This document shows, one piece after another, positions 1 to 8,993 of a stretch of DNA of 64,000 nucleotides. This DNA comes from Enterovibrio paralichthyis. Lineage in GTDB: Bacteria > Pseudomonadota > Gammaproteobacteria > Enterobacterales > Vibrionaceae. The notes beneath the pieces were generated by a model. That model was not told the DNA's origin. It worked only from the letters and a program-made list of their open reading frames with translations, and did no database searches. The DNA lies in contig NZ_JAHUTS010000004.1 in NCBI RefSeq assembly GCF_019209835.1, positions 283,471 to 347,470 on the forward strand, written 5' to 3'. Each line of letters begins with the position of its first letter. Within the stretch, counting starts at the first letter, position 1. The position numbers and the translations under genes were made by a program.

Positions 1-1
1 C

Positions 2-631
2 ACCGTAACCGTCATGGGCGGTGAAGATTGGGAACTGTGGATCAAAGCACTGTCTGATGCAGGCGTACTGGCTGACGGTTGTAAAACCGTGGCGTACAGC
101 TACATCGGTACCGAACTAACCTGGCCAATCTACTGGGACGGCGCACTGGGTCGTGCCAAGATGGACTTGGACCGCGCAGCGGCGGCACTGAACGAGAAAC
201 TGTCAGCTACCGGCGGCAGCGCGAACGTTGCCGTACTGAAGAGTGTGGTTACCCAAGCGTCTTCTGCGATTCCTGTGATGCCTTTGTACATCGCAATGGT
301 ATTCAAGAAAATGCGTGAAGAAGGCGTACACGAAGGTTGTATGGAGCAAATCTACCGCATGTTCAGCCAACGTCTGTACAAAGCAGACGGCACAGCAGCA
401 GAAGTAGACGACAAGAACCGTCTGCGTCTGGATGACTGGGAACTGCGTGATGATATTCAACAACACTGCCGTGACTTGTGGCCGCAAATCACCTCTGAAA
501 ACCTGAAAGAGCTGACTGACTACGTGGAATACAAAGAAGAATTCCTCAAGCTGTTCGGTTTTGGTGTTGACGGTGTGGATTACGAAGCAGACGTTAACCC
601 AGAAGTAGACTTCGACGTAGAAGCGATTTAA
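2..631 (+). CDS. fabV: Enoyl-ACP reductase FabV, C-terminal part
   Basis: The 3' half of a trans-2-enoyl-ACP/CoA reductase of the FabV family, which performs the last NADH-dependent step of each fatty-acid elongation cycle. The reading frame is open from base 2 and enters from outside the window, so roughly half of the usual 400 residues are missing. Recognisable family blocks are VMGGEDWELWI, the AYSYIG segment, SSAIPVMPLYIAMVFKKM and the C-terminal DDWELRDDIQ followed by GVDYEADV. These match FabV rather than FabI or FabK. A strong intrinsic terminator follows the stop. FabV is typical of vibrios and pseudomonads. The methionine at position 14 is internal to the protein and is not its start. 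Confidence 0.93.
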   Translation, partial: TVTVMGGEDWELWIKALSDAGVLADGCKTVAYSYIGTELTWPIYWDGALGRAKMDLDRAAAALNEKLSATGGSANVAVLKSVVTQASSAIPVMPLYIAMVFKKMREEGVHEGCMEQIYRMFSQRLYKADGTAAEVDDKNRLRLDDWELRDDIQQHCRDLWPQITSENLKELTDYVEYKEEFLKLFGFGVDGVDYEADVNPEVDFDVEAI

Positions 632-653
632 TCGCCTCAAACGCGATTCATGT

Positions 654-683
654 AAAAGCCAGTGACCAGTCACTGGCTTTTTT
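654..683 (+). terminator. Intrinsic terminator after fabV
   Basis: AAAGCCAGTGAC/GTCACTGGCTTTTTT forms a near-perfect stem followed by a T-run, 23 bases after the fabV stop. Confidence 0.9.
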
Positions 684-824
684 GTATCTGCGTGTAGCCC
701 TTTGTGTGTGTAGGGTGTGAGAATTATTTCCAGGTTTTTTTGCTAAAACTTTGATCAATGTGGCTGATATTTATCATCTTTGCTCGATAAAGAAGCAAAC
801 GAACCGAATCGTCGCAATTAGTGC

Positions 825-852
825 GTGACAGCCATAAAAACTTATGTAGAAT
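825..852 (+). promoter_or_regulatory. Candidate sigma70 promoter of the first tRNA cluster
   Basis: GTGACA (825-830) and TAGAAT (847-852) are separated by 16 bp, about 50 bp before the tRNA-Cys gene. The second cluster has the same TAGAAT -10 box with a better TTGACT -35 box at an equivalent distance, which supports the reading. Confidence 0.55.
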
Positions 853-902
853 GCCAACCCGTACCGCAGAGGAAGGCAACTTACCGAAGCGAGACAAACG
901 AA

Positions 903-976
903 GGCGCGTTGGCAGAGTGGCTATGCAGCGGATTGCAAATCCGTGGACCTCGGTTCGACTCCGGGACGCGCCTCCA
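903..976 (+). tRNA. tRNA-Cys (GCA)
   Basis: A 74-nt cloverleaf. The acceptor stem GGCGCGT pairs with ACGCGCC, the anticodon loop reads TTGCAAA (GCA), the T arm contains GGTTCGACTCC, and CCA is encoded. An identical copy lies at 63264-63337. Confidence 0.96.
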
Positions 977-980
977 TGAT

Positions 981-1056
981 GCGACACTAGCTCAGCTGGT
1001 AGAGCGCAACCTTGCCAAGGTTGAGGTCACGAGTTCGAACCTCGTGTGTCGCTCCA
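981..1056 (+). tRNA. tRNA-Gly (GCC), copy 1
   Basis: A 76-nt cloverleaf. The acceptor GCGACAC pairs with GTGTCGC, the anticodon loop TTGCCAA gives GCC, the T arm is GAGTTCGAACCTC, and CCA is encoded. It starts 4 nt after tRNA-Cys. At least four more copies or parts occur in the window. Confidence 0.96.
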
Positions 1057-1179
1057 AATTCGTCACTTTTGATTCGTCGGAAGTGAGATGCGCAAGGAAA
1101 CTTGTGTATCGCTCCAATCTCCTTAGAGAGTTTGGAATATGGGAATAGTTGTCATCGTACTAGAACGATGAATTACGGA

Positions 1180-1256
<77 letters not shown>

Positions 1257-1287
1257 ATTATTCAGATAGTTTGAGTGTTTTGTTCGT

Positions 1288-1345
1288 CATAACCCTCAGG
1301 CCGTCGACGGAAGCGCCGCTCGGATAAAATCCGGCTCCGCAACCA
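1288..1345 (+). pseudogene. Decayed tRNA-fMet fragment
   Basis: The segment from CATAACCC to CCGCAACCA follows the 3' half of tRNA-fMet. It has extra and missing bases in the variable and T-arm regions (for example CCGTCGACGGAAGCGCCGCTCGG), so it cannot fold. The 5' half is absent. It looks like a relic of unequal exchange within the cluster. Confidence 0.7.
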
Positions 1346-1348
1346 AAT

Positions 1349-1424
1349 GCGACACTAGCTCAGCTGGTAGAGCGCAACCTTGCCAAGGTTGAGGTCACGA
1401 GTTCGAACCTCGTGTGTCGCTCCA
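1349..1424 (+). tRNA. tRNA-Gly (GCC), copy 2
   Basis: Identical in sequence to the copy at 981-1056, with the same acceptor stem, GCC anticodon and encoded CCA. Confidence 0.96.
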
Positions 1425-1473
1425 CTTTCTCTTAGTGGAAAAGTAGAACTTTCGATACGTCGGAAGTGTGATA

Positions 1474-1543
1474 CGCAAGGAACCTTGCCAAGGTTGAGGT
1501 CACGCCTAAGCCTTGAAGATCAGGAACCTCGTGTGTAGCTCCA
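1474..1543 (+). pseudogene. Decayed tRNA-Gly with a conserved inserted block
   Basis: The segment starts with a changed D-arm region (CGCAAGGAACC), keeps TTGCCAAGGTTGAGGTCACG, then has the block CCTAAGCCTTGAAGATC in place of the start of the T arm, and ends in CCTCGTGTGTAGCTCCA. The 5' acceptor strand is missing. The same rearranged form recurs at 63451-63521 and 63771-63841. A shorter relic lies around 1090-1117. Confidence 0.7.
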
Positions 1544-1587
1544 AATTACATTTCGATGGTGTTGCCGTCGCAATTAAAGAATTGCGT

Positions 1588-1674
1588 GCCCTGGTGGTGA
1601 AATTGGTAGACACAAGGGATTTAAAATCCCTCGACGTTCGCGTTGTGCCGGTTCAAGTCCGGCCCGGGGCACCA
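1588..1674 (+). tRNA. tRNA-Leu (TAA)
   Basis: An 87-nt class II tRNA. The acceptor GCCCTGG pairs with CCGGGGC (one G-U pair), the anticodon stem AGGGA/TCCCT closes a loop with TAA, there is a long variable arm, and CCA is encoded. It is the last gene of this cluster. Confidence 0.95.
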
Positions 1675-1681
1675 TTAAATT

Positions 1682-1716
1682 AGGCCTTATCAGCAATGCT
1701 GGTAAGGCCTTTTTGC
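1682..1716 (+). terminator. Intrinsic terminator of the tRNA cluster
   Basis: AGGCCTTA(T)C...TGGTAAGGCCTTTTT forms a stem-loop with a T-run directly after tRNA-Leu. Confidence 0.88.
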
Positions 1717-1823
1717 ATTTATCTACTGCAAAAACAATCGCGACAACGCTCTTCACCAAAACGAAAAATGCCGGGCAAGTATCCTCATCCGGCAATCTTT
1801 AACTTTATCTGGCCAAACAGCCA

Positions 1824-2396
1824 TTATTCAGGGTTAGACATAAAGTCGTCGGTAAAATCTGTCTTCCAAAACTTGTAACCCTGCACTGTTGCCTGTGCGG
1901 CAGCGCCCCAGATCGCAGATTGATAGACTTTTACACCGTCCACATCAAAAGAGGTGTTGGCGCTAGCTTGATCGCCCTGATCGTTCGCTTTGGCAGTTGC
2001 ATCGGCTTTCGCACCTGCATCCCAGCCAGAATCCTCAAAGCGCTTCATTGCATTCCTGTTATTGAAGGCGTAAACGAAAGCGACTTTCTTAAGGCCAATG
2101 CCAAGTCCAGCCCCAAGGGTAGCAAAGCGGTAGTAGGTGATTTTGCCACCTTTGTGGTAGGTACAAACACCACCACCGGACGAGGCCGCAAACAGGTAAG
2201 TATCACTGCCAGTACAGACCAGGTAAGCAAGGCTTTTTTGAACAGCAGCCCGGGACCCCGGGTGCTCTGAGTAAATGGTTTGGAGCGCTTCTTGAGTGTC
2301 TTTGCACGCATTGGCCTTTTTGGCTTCAGGTGTAGAGCCAGTCGCACAACCGGCGAGCACGGCTGCTGTAAGCAAAGATGTAATGATTTTTTTCAT
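1824..2396 (-). CDS. SYLF/Ysc84-like lipoprotein
   Basis: A small exported lipoprotein. The chosen start gives MKKIITSLLTAAVLAGC, a short lysine-rich signal with a clear lipobox (LAGC) and Cys as the mature N-terminus; the upstream in-frame methionine would only add six residues before it. The mature part (about 170 aa) has a glycine-rich hydrophobic stretch (FATLGAGLGIGLKKVAFVYAF) and a C-terminal DGVKVYQSAIWGAAAQATVQGYKFWKTDF block. These resemble the SYLF (Ysc84/DUF500) lipid-binding fold. The assignment rests on pattern only. It is monocistronic and converges on the tRNA cluster. Cellular role unknown, probably outer-membrane associated. Confidence 0.75.
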   Translation of the reverse strand: MKKIITSLLTAAVLAGCATGSTPEAKKANACKDTQEALQTIYSEHPGSRAAVQKSLAYLVCTGSDTYLFAASSGGGVCTYHKGGKITYYRFATLGAGLGIGLKKVAFVYAFNNRNAMKRFEDSGWDAGAKADATAKANDQGDQASANTSFDVDGVKVYQSAIWGAAAQATVQGYKFWKTDFTDDFMSNPE

Positions 2397-2542
2397 TTTA
2401 TTTACAACATCCAACTAAAAAATATATTTAAAACAATAGGATAAATCAATTCTTGGAGCAGATAGATTTATAGTAGTTTAGACTTCAATGTAGTACAGCC
2501 GGGTGTCTAAAATGTGGGCTCGTTAAAAATTTATCGTTTACG

Positions 2543-2807
2543 AGGGGCTGTTGACCTTTGGTGGTTAAATTTTGTTCTAGCCATAAGCGTTTTAGGCGCG
2601 GCGAGGTGTGTGCCGCCTAGTATTCTAAGCAAATACACCTCAACAAAGCATAAAACGCTTAGGGCAGAACCCTTCGGGCAGCGTTTGTGGGGAATTTCTG
2701 CTGCGTTATCAGCGTCTCATGTAGGCTAGCTACACATCGAAGCTTCTGCCTTGCATAAAATCCCCACAAACTGCTGCAAAAATCATCACCAAAGGTCAAC
2801 AGCCCCT
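2543..2807. repeat. 265-bp element with nested inverted repeats
   Basis: A perfect 21-bp inverted repeat forms the ends (left 2543-2563, beginning AGGGGCTGTTGACC; right 2787-2807). Inside are two more complementary pairs: TAAGCGTTTTA (2584-2594) with TAAAACGCTTA (2651-2661), and GCGTTTGTGGGGAATTT (2681-2697) with its imperfect complement at 2757-2774. The whole element can fold into a branched structure. No convincing coding frame or obvious target duplication was seen. It is probably a non-autonomous repeat (MITE-like) or a repeated structured element. Confidence 0.75.
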
Positions 2808-3469
2808 AGGACGTTTTCAGAGAGGGTATGAGTCGTGCCCGTAAAGGTTTTGGCTTCCCCAATGCCCCCGTAGTCAGATCCAATAATTAGCTGAATTGTA
2901 ACGATCCTTGGAGGAAAAGTTGTGGGAGAGGTTAAATTCCACTTGTGTTTAAAAATCCGTCTGTGTTACCTTGCGCGACAATCTCGAACATAGAGCTTTT
3001 CGAGACACACGCGGCGCAATGTTGAAGAAGTTGTCGTCGCACGTAGGTACTGGAGAGAGGTTCTCCAGTAGAAGGGCGTTAATAGAGCTGTCTGGTCTCA
3101 AGGAGATCGGGGCATATTGATGGGGATCCCAACAGTGATTAATGAATATCAACACTTCCGCTTCGTCTTACCCAAATTCAGTATCATTACTGAGCCTTGA
3201 TCTACCTGATCACAAGAGACGCTATCTATCCGTTCAAACATTTTCCCACGCGAAAAGACGTGTTGTTTGTCTGTTGAGACGATACCGCCGCTCTACACAC
3301 TTAGGTTTCCGCCAATTACACATTATGTGAATTGACGGGTATTTCCCGAAATATTTCGGGGGTGTGCTTCACCATGACATTGCCGTTTCTTCCTTTGCAC
3401 AGGCGCTGTGCAGGGGTTTAGTGCGTCAAAGGGCTTTTGATTGGTGGTGAACATGGAAGATTAATAAAA
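2808..3469. other. Non-coding stretch before the norspermidine operon
   Basis: No convincing gene was found; short open frames on either strand lack ribosome sites and recognisable composition. The only clear signal is the perfect palindrome CCCGAAATATTTCGGG at 3345-3360, about 110 bp before the start of the operon. It could be an operator or a weak terminator. Confidence 0.5.
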
Positions 3470-6373
3470 ATGATTCAATTTCCGACCCAAACGCAGGATA
3501 AAAATGCAGCCGGTGCTATTCCTGTTCTGCAAGGTCTCCACGATCTCACGCCAGATGAGTTGCTGCTAAGCCAGGAACATTACGAGTCTGAAGTGCGTTC
3601 TTATCCGCGTCGACTGCCTGTCGCTATTGCAAAGGCTAACGGCGTGCTGGTGGAAGATACCCGTGGTCAGGTTTATCTCGACTGCCTCGCTGGTGCTGGT
3701 ACCTTGGTCTTGGGTTACAACCATCCTGAAATTAACCAAGCGCTGATTGAGCAGCTCCACGCTGGCATTCCTTACCAGACGCTTGATATCACCACGCCTG
3801 CCAAAGATGCTTTTATTCGTGAACTGATGGCGTTTCTGCCACCCGATTTTGCCGAAAATGCCAAGGTGCAGTTCTGTGGCCCATCCGGTGCGGATGCAGT
3901 GGAAGCAGCTATCAAACTGGCCAAGCAGACCACAGGCCGCAACACCATTGCTGCATTTCACGGTGCTTACCACGGCATGACCAACGGCACCATGGCGCTG
4001 ATGGGCAATCTGAATACCAAAGCGCGTCGCCAGGGTCTGATGGCCGATGTCCATTTCCTGCCTTTTCCTTACGATTTACGCTGTCCCTATGGCTTGCATG
4101 GCGAGCAGGGTGCGCGTCAGGGGCTGCGTTACATTGAGCGTATGTTGGCGGATGACGAAAGTGGTGTGCAGAAACCTGCTGCTATTATCGTAGAGCCTGT
4201 ACAAGGTGAAGGTGGTGTGATTCCTGCACCAGCGTACTGGCTCAAAGAACTGCGCCGCATTACCCAAGAACACGGCATTCTGCTGATTTTTGATGAAATC
4301 CAATGCGGCATTGGTAAAACCGGTTCCCACTTCGCATTCGAAGATTCTGGTGTTACACCGGACATTCTCTGTCTGTCGAAGGCAGTTGGTGGCGGCCTGC
4401 CGATGTCCCTGCTGGTGTTTGATAAGCAGATCGATACCTGGCGTCCAGGCGAGCACACCGGTACTTTCCGCGGTAACCAGTTGGCGATGGTATCCGGCGC
4501 AAAAGCGATGGAAATTATCCGCCGCGACAATCTGGCGGCCAAAGCCCAGATCTCCGGTGACTACCTGCGCCGTGGTCTGGAAAAAATTGCCGAGAAGACC
4601 AGCTGTATTGCAGAAGTACGCGGCAAAGGATTGATGTTGGGCATCGAAATTTGCGACCCGTCCGGGAAGAAAAACAAATTCGGTGAGCCGCAATCTGCAC
4701 CTGAGCTGACCATTGCTATCCAGCGTGCAGCGCTTGAGCGTGGCCTGATCATTGAAAAAGGCGGTCGCGATGGCTCAGTGCTGCGTTTCCTGCCGCCAAT
4801 CATCATCACTTTCGAGCAAATAGACTTTGCGCTGAAAGCGCTGCAAGCCGCGATTGAATCTCTGGTGGAACCGCGCGCAGTCACACAGCCGCTCGACAGC
4901 ATCCAGCGCAGCTGGCGGGATCACTTTATCCATGTCGGCAAGCAAGGTGCAGACGGCTTTGAAGCCGCGATGAACCAAAGCACCCAGGCGCTGAAAAAGC
5001 TGTTTGAAACCACAGACTCGCCTTACAGCGGTGTCGATCCTACTGTTCTGAGATCTCAAATCCACCGTGCGCAACTGGGTGAAAACCCACAATCCCTGAC
5101 GGACGTGATTGAAGAAACCAGCGAGCTGATTGGCAAAAACTCCATCATTGTTCAGCACCCGCATTGCATTGCGCATCTTCATACACCGCCAATGCTACCT
5201 GCTGTGGCCGCAGAAGCCTTTATCACTGCCCTGAACCAGTCGATGGACTCCTGGGATCAGGCGAGTGCGGCGACCTTTGTTGAGCAGGAAGTGACAGACT
5301 GGCTGTGCAAACGCTTTGGTTTTGATGACAACGCCGATGGCGTGTTTACCAGCGGCGGTACACAAAGCAACCTGATGGGACTGCTGATGGCGCGCGATCA
5401 TGTCATCAACACTATTTCTGGCCACAGTGTGCAAAAAGACGGGTTGCCGGATTATGCCGACAAGCTGCGTGTAATTTGCTCCCAAAAGTCCCACTTCACT
5501 ATGCAAAAATCCGCCTCTCTATTGGGGCTGGGCGAAAATGCCGTGGTGTGTGTGGATACCTACACTGACGGCACCATCAGCATCGAATCGGCAGAAGAAG
5601 CGATTCAATCGCTCAAGTCTAAAGGGCTGATCCCGTTTGTGATCACGGGCACCGCGGGTACCACGGACAACGGTTCGATTGACGATCTGGACGATGTGGC
5701 TGATCTGGCGGAAAAACATGGTTTGTGGATGCATGTTGACGCCGCCTATGGTGGTGCACTGATCCTGAGCCGCCATCATGCGCGCTTGGAAGGTATCGAG
5801 CGTGCGGATTCGATTACTGTCGATTTCCACAAAATGTTCTTCCAGCCGATCAGCTGTGGCGCAGTGCTGCTAAAAGACAAAGCCCACTTCGGCTATATCC
5901 GCCATCACGCGGACTACCTCAACCGCGAAGAAGATGTGTTGCCAAATCTGGTGGACAAATCTATCGCCACCACGCGCCGTTTCGATGCATTGAAAGTGTG
6001 GATGACACTGCAAAACGTGGGTCCACAGGCTCTGGGCTCCATGGTTGATCACTTGCTGAACCAAACCCAGCAGGTGGCAGACATGGTCAACCAGCGTCCA
6101 CACTTTGAGCTTCTGGCGGTTCCTTGTCTTTCGACAGTGCTGTTCCGTTACACCGGGAGCGATAGAGGGCTGGATTTGGATGCACTGAACAAACAAATCC
6201 GCTTGGATGGCTTGGTTCAAGGGCGAGCAGTGGTCGGTGAAACCGTGGTGGATGGCCATGTGGCACTTAAGTTCACCTTGCTCAACCCGTGCCTGTCACT
6301 GACAGATTTTGAGCAACTACTGACTGAAATCGACACGCTCGGCAGCGAGATCGTCAAGCAGACTTCACTTTAA
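3470..6373 (+). CDS. Fused diaminobutyrate aminotransferase / diaminobutyrate decarboxylase
   Basis: A bifunctional PLP enzyme that opens norspermidine synthesis. The first half (about residues 1-460) is a class III aminotransferase (CGPSGADAVEAAIKLAK, FHGAYHGMT, IIVEPVQGEGG, LIFDEIQCGIGKTG, LCLSKAVGGGLP) making L-2,4-diaminobutyrate from aspartate semialdehyde. The second half (about 480-967) is a group II decarboxylase (FTSGGTQSNL, HVDAAYGGAL, and VDFHKMFFQP with the PLP lysine) giving 1,3-diaminopropane. The fusion and its length match the single-gene form found in vibrios. The ATG at 3470 is preferred over the upstream TTG because GGAAGA precedes it. It is the first gene of an operon with the dehydrogenase and nspC. 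Confidence 0.93.
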   Translation: MIQFPTQTQDKNAAGAIPVLQGLHDLTPDELLLSQEHYESEVRSYPRRLPVAIAKANGVLVEDTRGQVYLDCLAGAGTLVLGYNHPEINQALIEQLHAGIPYQTLDITTPAKDAFIRELMAFLPPDFAENAKVQFCGPSGADAVEAAIKLAKQTTGRNTIAAFHGAYHGMTNGTMALMGNLNTKARRQGLMADVHFLPFPYDLRCPYGLHGEQGARQGLRYIERMLADDESGVQKPAAIIVEPVQGEGGVIPAPAYWLKELRRITQEHGILLIFDEIQCGIGKTGSHFAFEDSGVTPDILCLSKAVGGGLPMSLLVFDKQIDTWRPGEHTGTFRGNQLAMVSGAKAMEIIRRDNLAAKAQISGDYLRRGLEKIAEKTSCIAEVRGKGLMLGIEICDPSGKKNKFGEPQSAPELTIAIQRAALERGLIIEKGGRDGSVLRFLPPIIITFEQIDFALKALQAAIESLVEPRAVTQPLDSIQRSWRDHFIHVGKQGADGFEAAMNQSTQALKKLFETTDSPYSGVDPTVLRSQIHRAQLGENPQSLTDVIEETSELIGKNSIIVQHPHCIAHLHTPPMLPAVAAEAFITALNQSMDSWDQASAATFVEQEVTDWLCKRFGFDDNADGVFTSGGTQSNLMGLLMARDHVINTISGHSVQKDGLPDYADKLRVICSQKSHFTMQKSASLLGLGENAVVCVDTYTDGTISIESAEEAIQSLKSKGLIPFVITGTAGTTDNGSIDDLDDVADLAEKHGLWMHVDAAYGGALILSRHHARLEGIERADSITVDFHKMFFQPISCGAVLLKDKAHFGYIRHHADYLNREEDVLPNLVDKSIATTRRFDALKVWMTLQNVGPQALGSMVDHLLNQTQQVADMVNQRPHFELLAVPCLSTVLFRYTGSDRGLDLDALNKQIRLDGLVQGRAVVGETVVDGHVALKFTLLNPCLSLTDFEQLLTEIDTLGSEIVKQTSL

Positions 6374-6420
6374 TGTTTATTGGCTGGAAGGTATTTCAGC
6401 GTTTTTGAAAGGATGAAAAA

Positions 6421-7665
6421 ATGGCAGTTTTACAAATCGGCGCAGGTGGTGTTGGCTGGGTAATTGCGCACAAAGCCGCACAAAACAACGATGTTTTTGG
6501 AGATATCACTATCGCTTCCCGCACAGTGAAAAAGTGTGAAGCGATTATTGAATCCATCAAGGGTCGCGATAACCTCAAAGATACGAGCCGTAAACTGGAA
6601 GCCCGCGCGGTGGATGCGGACGATGTGGATGCATTGGTCGCATTAATCAACGAAGTGAAGCCTGATCTGGTGATCAACGCTGGTCCTCCATGGGTCAACA
6701 TGACCATCATGGAAGCGTGTTATCAGGCAAAAGTGTCTTATCTGGATACCTCTGTCGCTGTTGACCTTTGTACCGAAGGCCAGCAAGTGCCTCAGGCGTA
6801 TGACTGGCAGTGGGGCTACCGCGAGAAATTCGAGCAAGCGGGCATTACCGGTATTCTGGGTGCTGGTTTTGATCCAGGCGTGGTCAGCGTATTCGCTGCC
6901 TATGCAGTTAAGCACCTGTTTGATGAAATCGACACCATCGATGTGATGGATGTGAACGCCGGTGATCATGGCAAGAAATTCGCTACCAACTTCGACCCAG
7001 AGACCAACCTGCTGGAAATCCAGGGCGACTCGTTCTTCTGGGAAGAAGGCGAGTGGAAACAAGTGCCTTGTCACACCCGTATGATGGAATTCGATTTCCC
7101 GTTAGTGGGCAAGTTCAAAGTTTATTCAATGGCGCACGATGAAGTGCGTTCGCTGCAGGAGTTCATTCCAGCAAAACGCATCGAATTCTGGATGGGCTTT
7201 GGTGAGCGCTACCTGAACTACTTCAACTGCATGCGCGATATCGGCCTGCTGAGCCCAGAGCCTGTCACTTTGGGTGACGGCACTGTGGTTGAGCCGCTGA
7301 AAGTGCTGAAAGCCTTGCTGCCTGACCCAACCTCACTGGCTCCGGGCTACACAGGTAAAACCTGTATCGGCACCTGGGTTCAGGGTACTAAAGACGGTGA
7401 GCCACGCAGCGTCTTTATCTACAACCATGCAGACCACGAAGTGGCGTATGAAGATGTCGAACATCAGGCGATTGCTTACACCACCGGTGTGCCAGCCATC
7501 ACCGCGGCACTTCTCTACTTCAAAGGGGCATGGAACGGCAAAGGAGTGTTCAATATGGAACAACTGGATCCGGATCCATTCCTTGAGTTGATGCCGTCAA
7601 TTGGTCTGGATTGGGGCGTGCAGGAACTGACACCAAGCGAGCCAGTGATCAACATCCTGAAGTAA
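6421..7665 (+). CDS. Carboxynorspermidine dehydrogenase (saccharopine dehydrogenase-like)
   Basis: An NADPH-dependent reductase that condenses 1,3-diaminopropane with aspartate semialdehyde to carboxynorspermidine. The N-terminus MAVLQIGAGGVGWVIAHKAA is a Rossmann fold GxGxxG motif. The rest (414 aa) has the saccharopine-dehydrogenase layout with NAGPPWVNMTIMEAC and a large substrate domain. It starts 47 bp after the aminotransferase/decarboxylase, with an AAAGGATG ribosome site. Its position between that gene and nspC fixes the substrate more firmly than sequence alone. Confidence 0.92.
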   Translation: MAVLQIGAGGVGWVIAHKAAQNNDVFGDITIASRTVKKCEAIIESIKGRDNLKDTSRKLEARAVDADDVDALVALINEVKPDLVINAGPPWVNMTIMEACYQAKVSYLDTSVAVDLCTEGQQVPQAYDWQWGYREKFEQAGITGILGAGFDPGVVSVFAAYAVKHLFDEIDTIDVMDVNAGDHGKKFATNFDPETNLLEIQGDSFFWEEGEWKQVPCHTRMMEFDFPLVGKFKVYSMAHDEVRSLQEFIPAKRIEFWMGFGERYLNYFNCMRDIGLLSPEPVTLGDGTVVEPLKVLKALLPDPTSLAPGYTGKTCIGTWVQGTKDGEPRSVFIYNHADHEVAYEDVEHQAIAYTTGVPAITAALLYFKGAWNGKGVFNMEQLDPDPFLELMPSIGLDWGVQELTPSEPVINILK

Positions 7666-7683
7666 ATCGCGGTCTGAAAAAAC

Positions 7684-7720
7684 AGCCTGCGCTGATGTAA
7701 ACACATGGCGCAGGCTTTTC
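7684..7720 (+). terminator. Hairpin with T-run inside the norspermidine operon
   Basis: AGCCTGCGC (7684-7692) pairs perfectly with GCGCAGGCT (7708-7716), followed by TTTTC. It lies in the 69-bp gap between the dehydrogenase and nspC. It is likely a partial terminator that lowers nspC expression or stabilises the upstream message. Confidence 0.75.
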
Positions 7721-7734
7721 TGTAGAGAAAAAAG

Positions 7735-8862
7735 ATGAATCAATTGAAAACCCCTTATTTTCTGATTGAAGAAGATAAGCTGATTGAAAACCTCGAAAAA
7801 GCCAAACGCCTGAAAGAGCTCTCTGGCGTGAAGCTGGTGCTGGCACTGAAGTGCTTTTCGACCTGGGGTGTGTTCGACATCATCAAGCCCTACCTTGACG
7901 GCACGACCAGCAGCGGCCCGTTTGAAGTGAAGCTTGGCTATGAAACCTTCGGCGGTGAAACCCACGCCTACAGCGTTGGCTACAGCGAAGACGATGTGCG
8001 TGAAGTGGCTGACATCTGTGACAAGATGATTTTCAACAGCCAATCTCAGCTGACCGCGTATCGTCATCTGGTGGAAGGCAAGGCATCGATTGGCTTGCGC
8101 CTGAATCCGGGCGTCAGTTACGCAGGGCAGGATCTCGCCAACCCAGCGCGTAAGTTCTCCCGTCTCGGTGTGCATTTTGACCAAATTGATCCCGAAGTAT
8201 TTGCGTCACTGAACGGCGCTATGTTCCACATGAATTGTGAAAACAAAGATGTGGAAGCCTTTATTGCTCTGCTGGATGCCATTTCCGAAAAATTTGGCGC
8301 CTACCTCGATAAGCTTGAGTGGATAAGCCTGGGCGGTGGCGTATTCTTTACCTGGCCGGGTTATGACATTGAAAAACTGGCAGAGGCGCTAAAAGCATTT
8401 GGCGCACGTCATGGCGTACAGCTATACCTTGAGCCGGGCGAAGCGGTGATCACCCAAACTACTGATTTGGTTGTAACGGTCGTGGATATCGTCGAAAACG
8501 AGTTGAAAACCGCTATCGTTGACAGTGCGACAGAAGCCCATCGTCTGGATACCCTGATCTACAACGAGCCTGCTACCGTGAGTGAAGCCAGTGAAAACGG
8601 CGAACATACTTACGTGATTGGCAGTTGCTCTTGTCTGGCCGGTGACCAGTTCTGTGTAGCGAAATTTGATGAACCATTGAAAGTGGGGCAGCGCCTGCAC
8701 ATTGCAGACAGCGCCGGATATACCATGGTGAAACTGAACTGGTTTAATGGCCTTCGTATGCCGTCCATTTATTGCCTCCGCAGCAATGGTGAAATCCAGC
8801 TCATCAATGAATTTGATTACCAGGATTTCAAACGCACATTGTCGAGATGGTCAATCGATTAA
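7735..8862 (+). CDS. nspC: Carboxynorspermidine decarboxylase NspC
   Basis: A PLP enzyme of the alanine racemase-like fold III family that decarboxylates carboxynorspermidine to norspermidine, a polyamine involved in Vibrio biofilm signalling. Supporting motifs are the PLP lysine in LALKCFSTWG, SSGPFEVKLG, the glycine-rich phosphate loop ISLGGGVFF, LEPGEAV, and the CSCLAGDQF segment with the active-site Cys near the C-terminus, followed by FNGLRMPSI. At 375 aa it has the normal family length. GTAGAGAAAAAAG precedes the ATG. It is the last gene of the operon and is closed by a terminator. Confidence 0.94.
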   Translation: MNQLKTPYFLIEEDKLIENLEKAKRLKELSGVKLVLALKCFSTWGVFDIIKPYLDGTTSSGPFEVKLGYETFGGETHAYSVGYSEDDVREVADICDKMIFNSQSQLTAYRHLVEGKASIGLRLNPGVSYAGQDLANPARKFSRLGVHFDQIDPEVFASLNGAMFHMNCENKDVEAFIALLDAISEKFGAYLDKLEWISLGGGVFFTWPGYDIEKLAEALKAFGARHGVQLYLEPGEAVITQTTDLVVTVVDIVENELKTAIVDSATEAHRLDTLIYNEPATVSEASENGEHTYVIGSCSCLAGDQFCVAKFDEPLKVGQRLHIADSAGYTMVKLNWFNGLRMPSIYCLRSNGEIQLINEFDYQDFKRTLSRWSID

Positions 8863-8866
8863 TACA

Positions 8867-8891
8867 AAAGGAGCTTCGGCTCCTTTTTTTC
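8867..8891 (+). terminator. Intrinsic terminator after nspC
   Basis: AAAGGAGC-TTCG-GCTCCTTTTTTT, a UUCG-type tetraloop hairpin with seven Ts. Confidence 0.92.
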
Positions 8892-8993
8892 ATAATTGAT
8901 CTTTGATGTTTGTCAGAGTGTTATGGAACTGTGCTTGGAGAGGTTGGCAATTCTCATTTATAAAGGGCGGGAACAAACACAAGGAGAATAAAC

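Noticed and set aside
825..1148. 107-codon open frame across the tRNA cluster
   Set aside because: It overlaps two intact tRNA genes and is an artefact of their sequence; the same applies to 63213-63494.
2949..3155. Open frame of 68 codons on the minus strand
   Set aside because: No start signal and no protein-like pattern; lies in an otherwise non-coding region.
3142..3330. Open frame of 62 codons before the norspermidine operon
   Set aside because: No ribosome site, no recognisable composition, and interrupted by low-complexity repeats of short motifs; likely chance.
6396..6710. Minus-strand open frames inside the norspermidine genes
   Set aside because: Shadows of GC-rich coding sequence on the plus strand with no independent signals; the same is true of most overlapping frames in the window.
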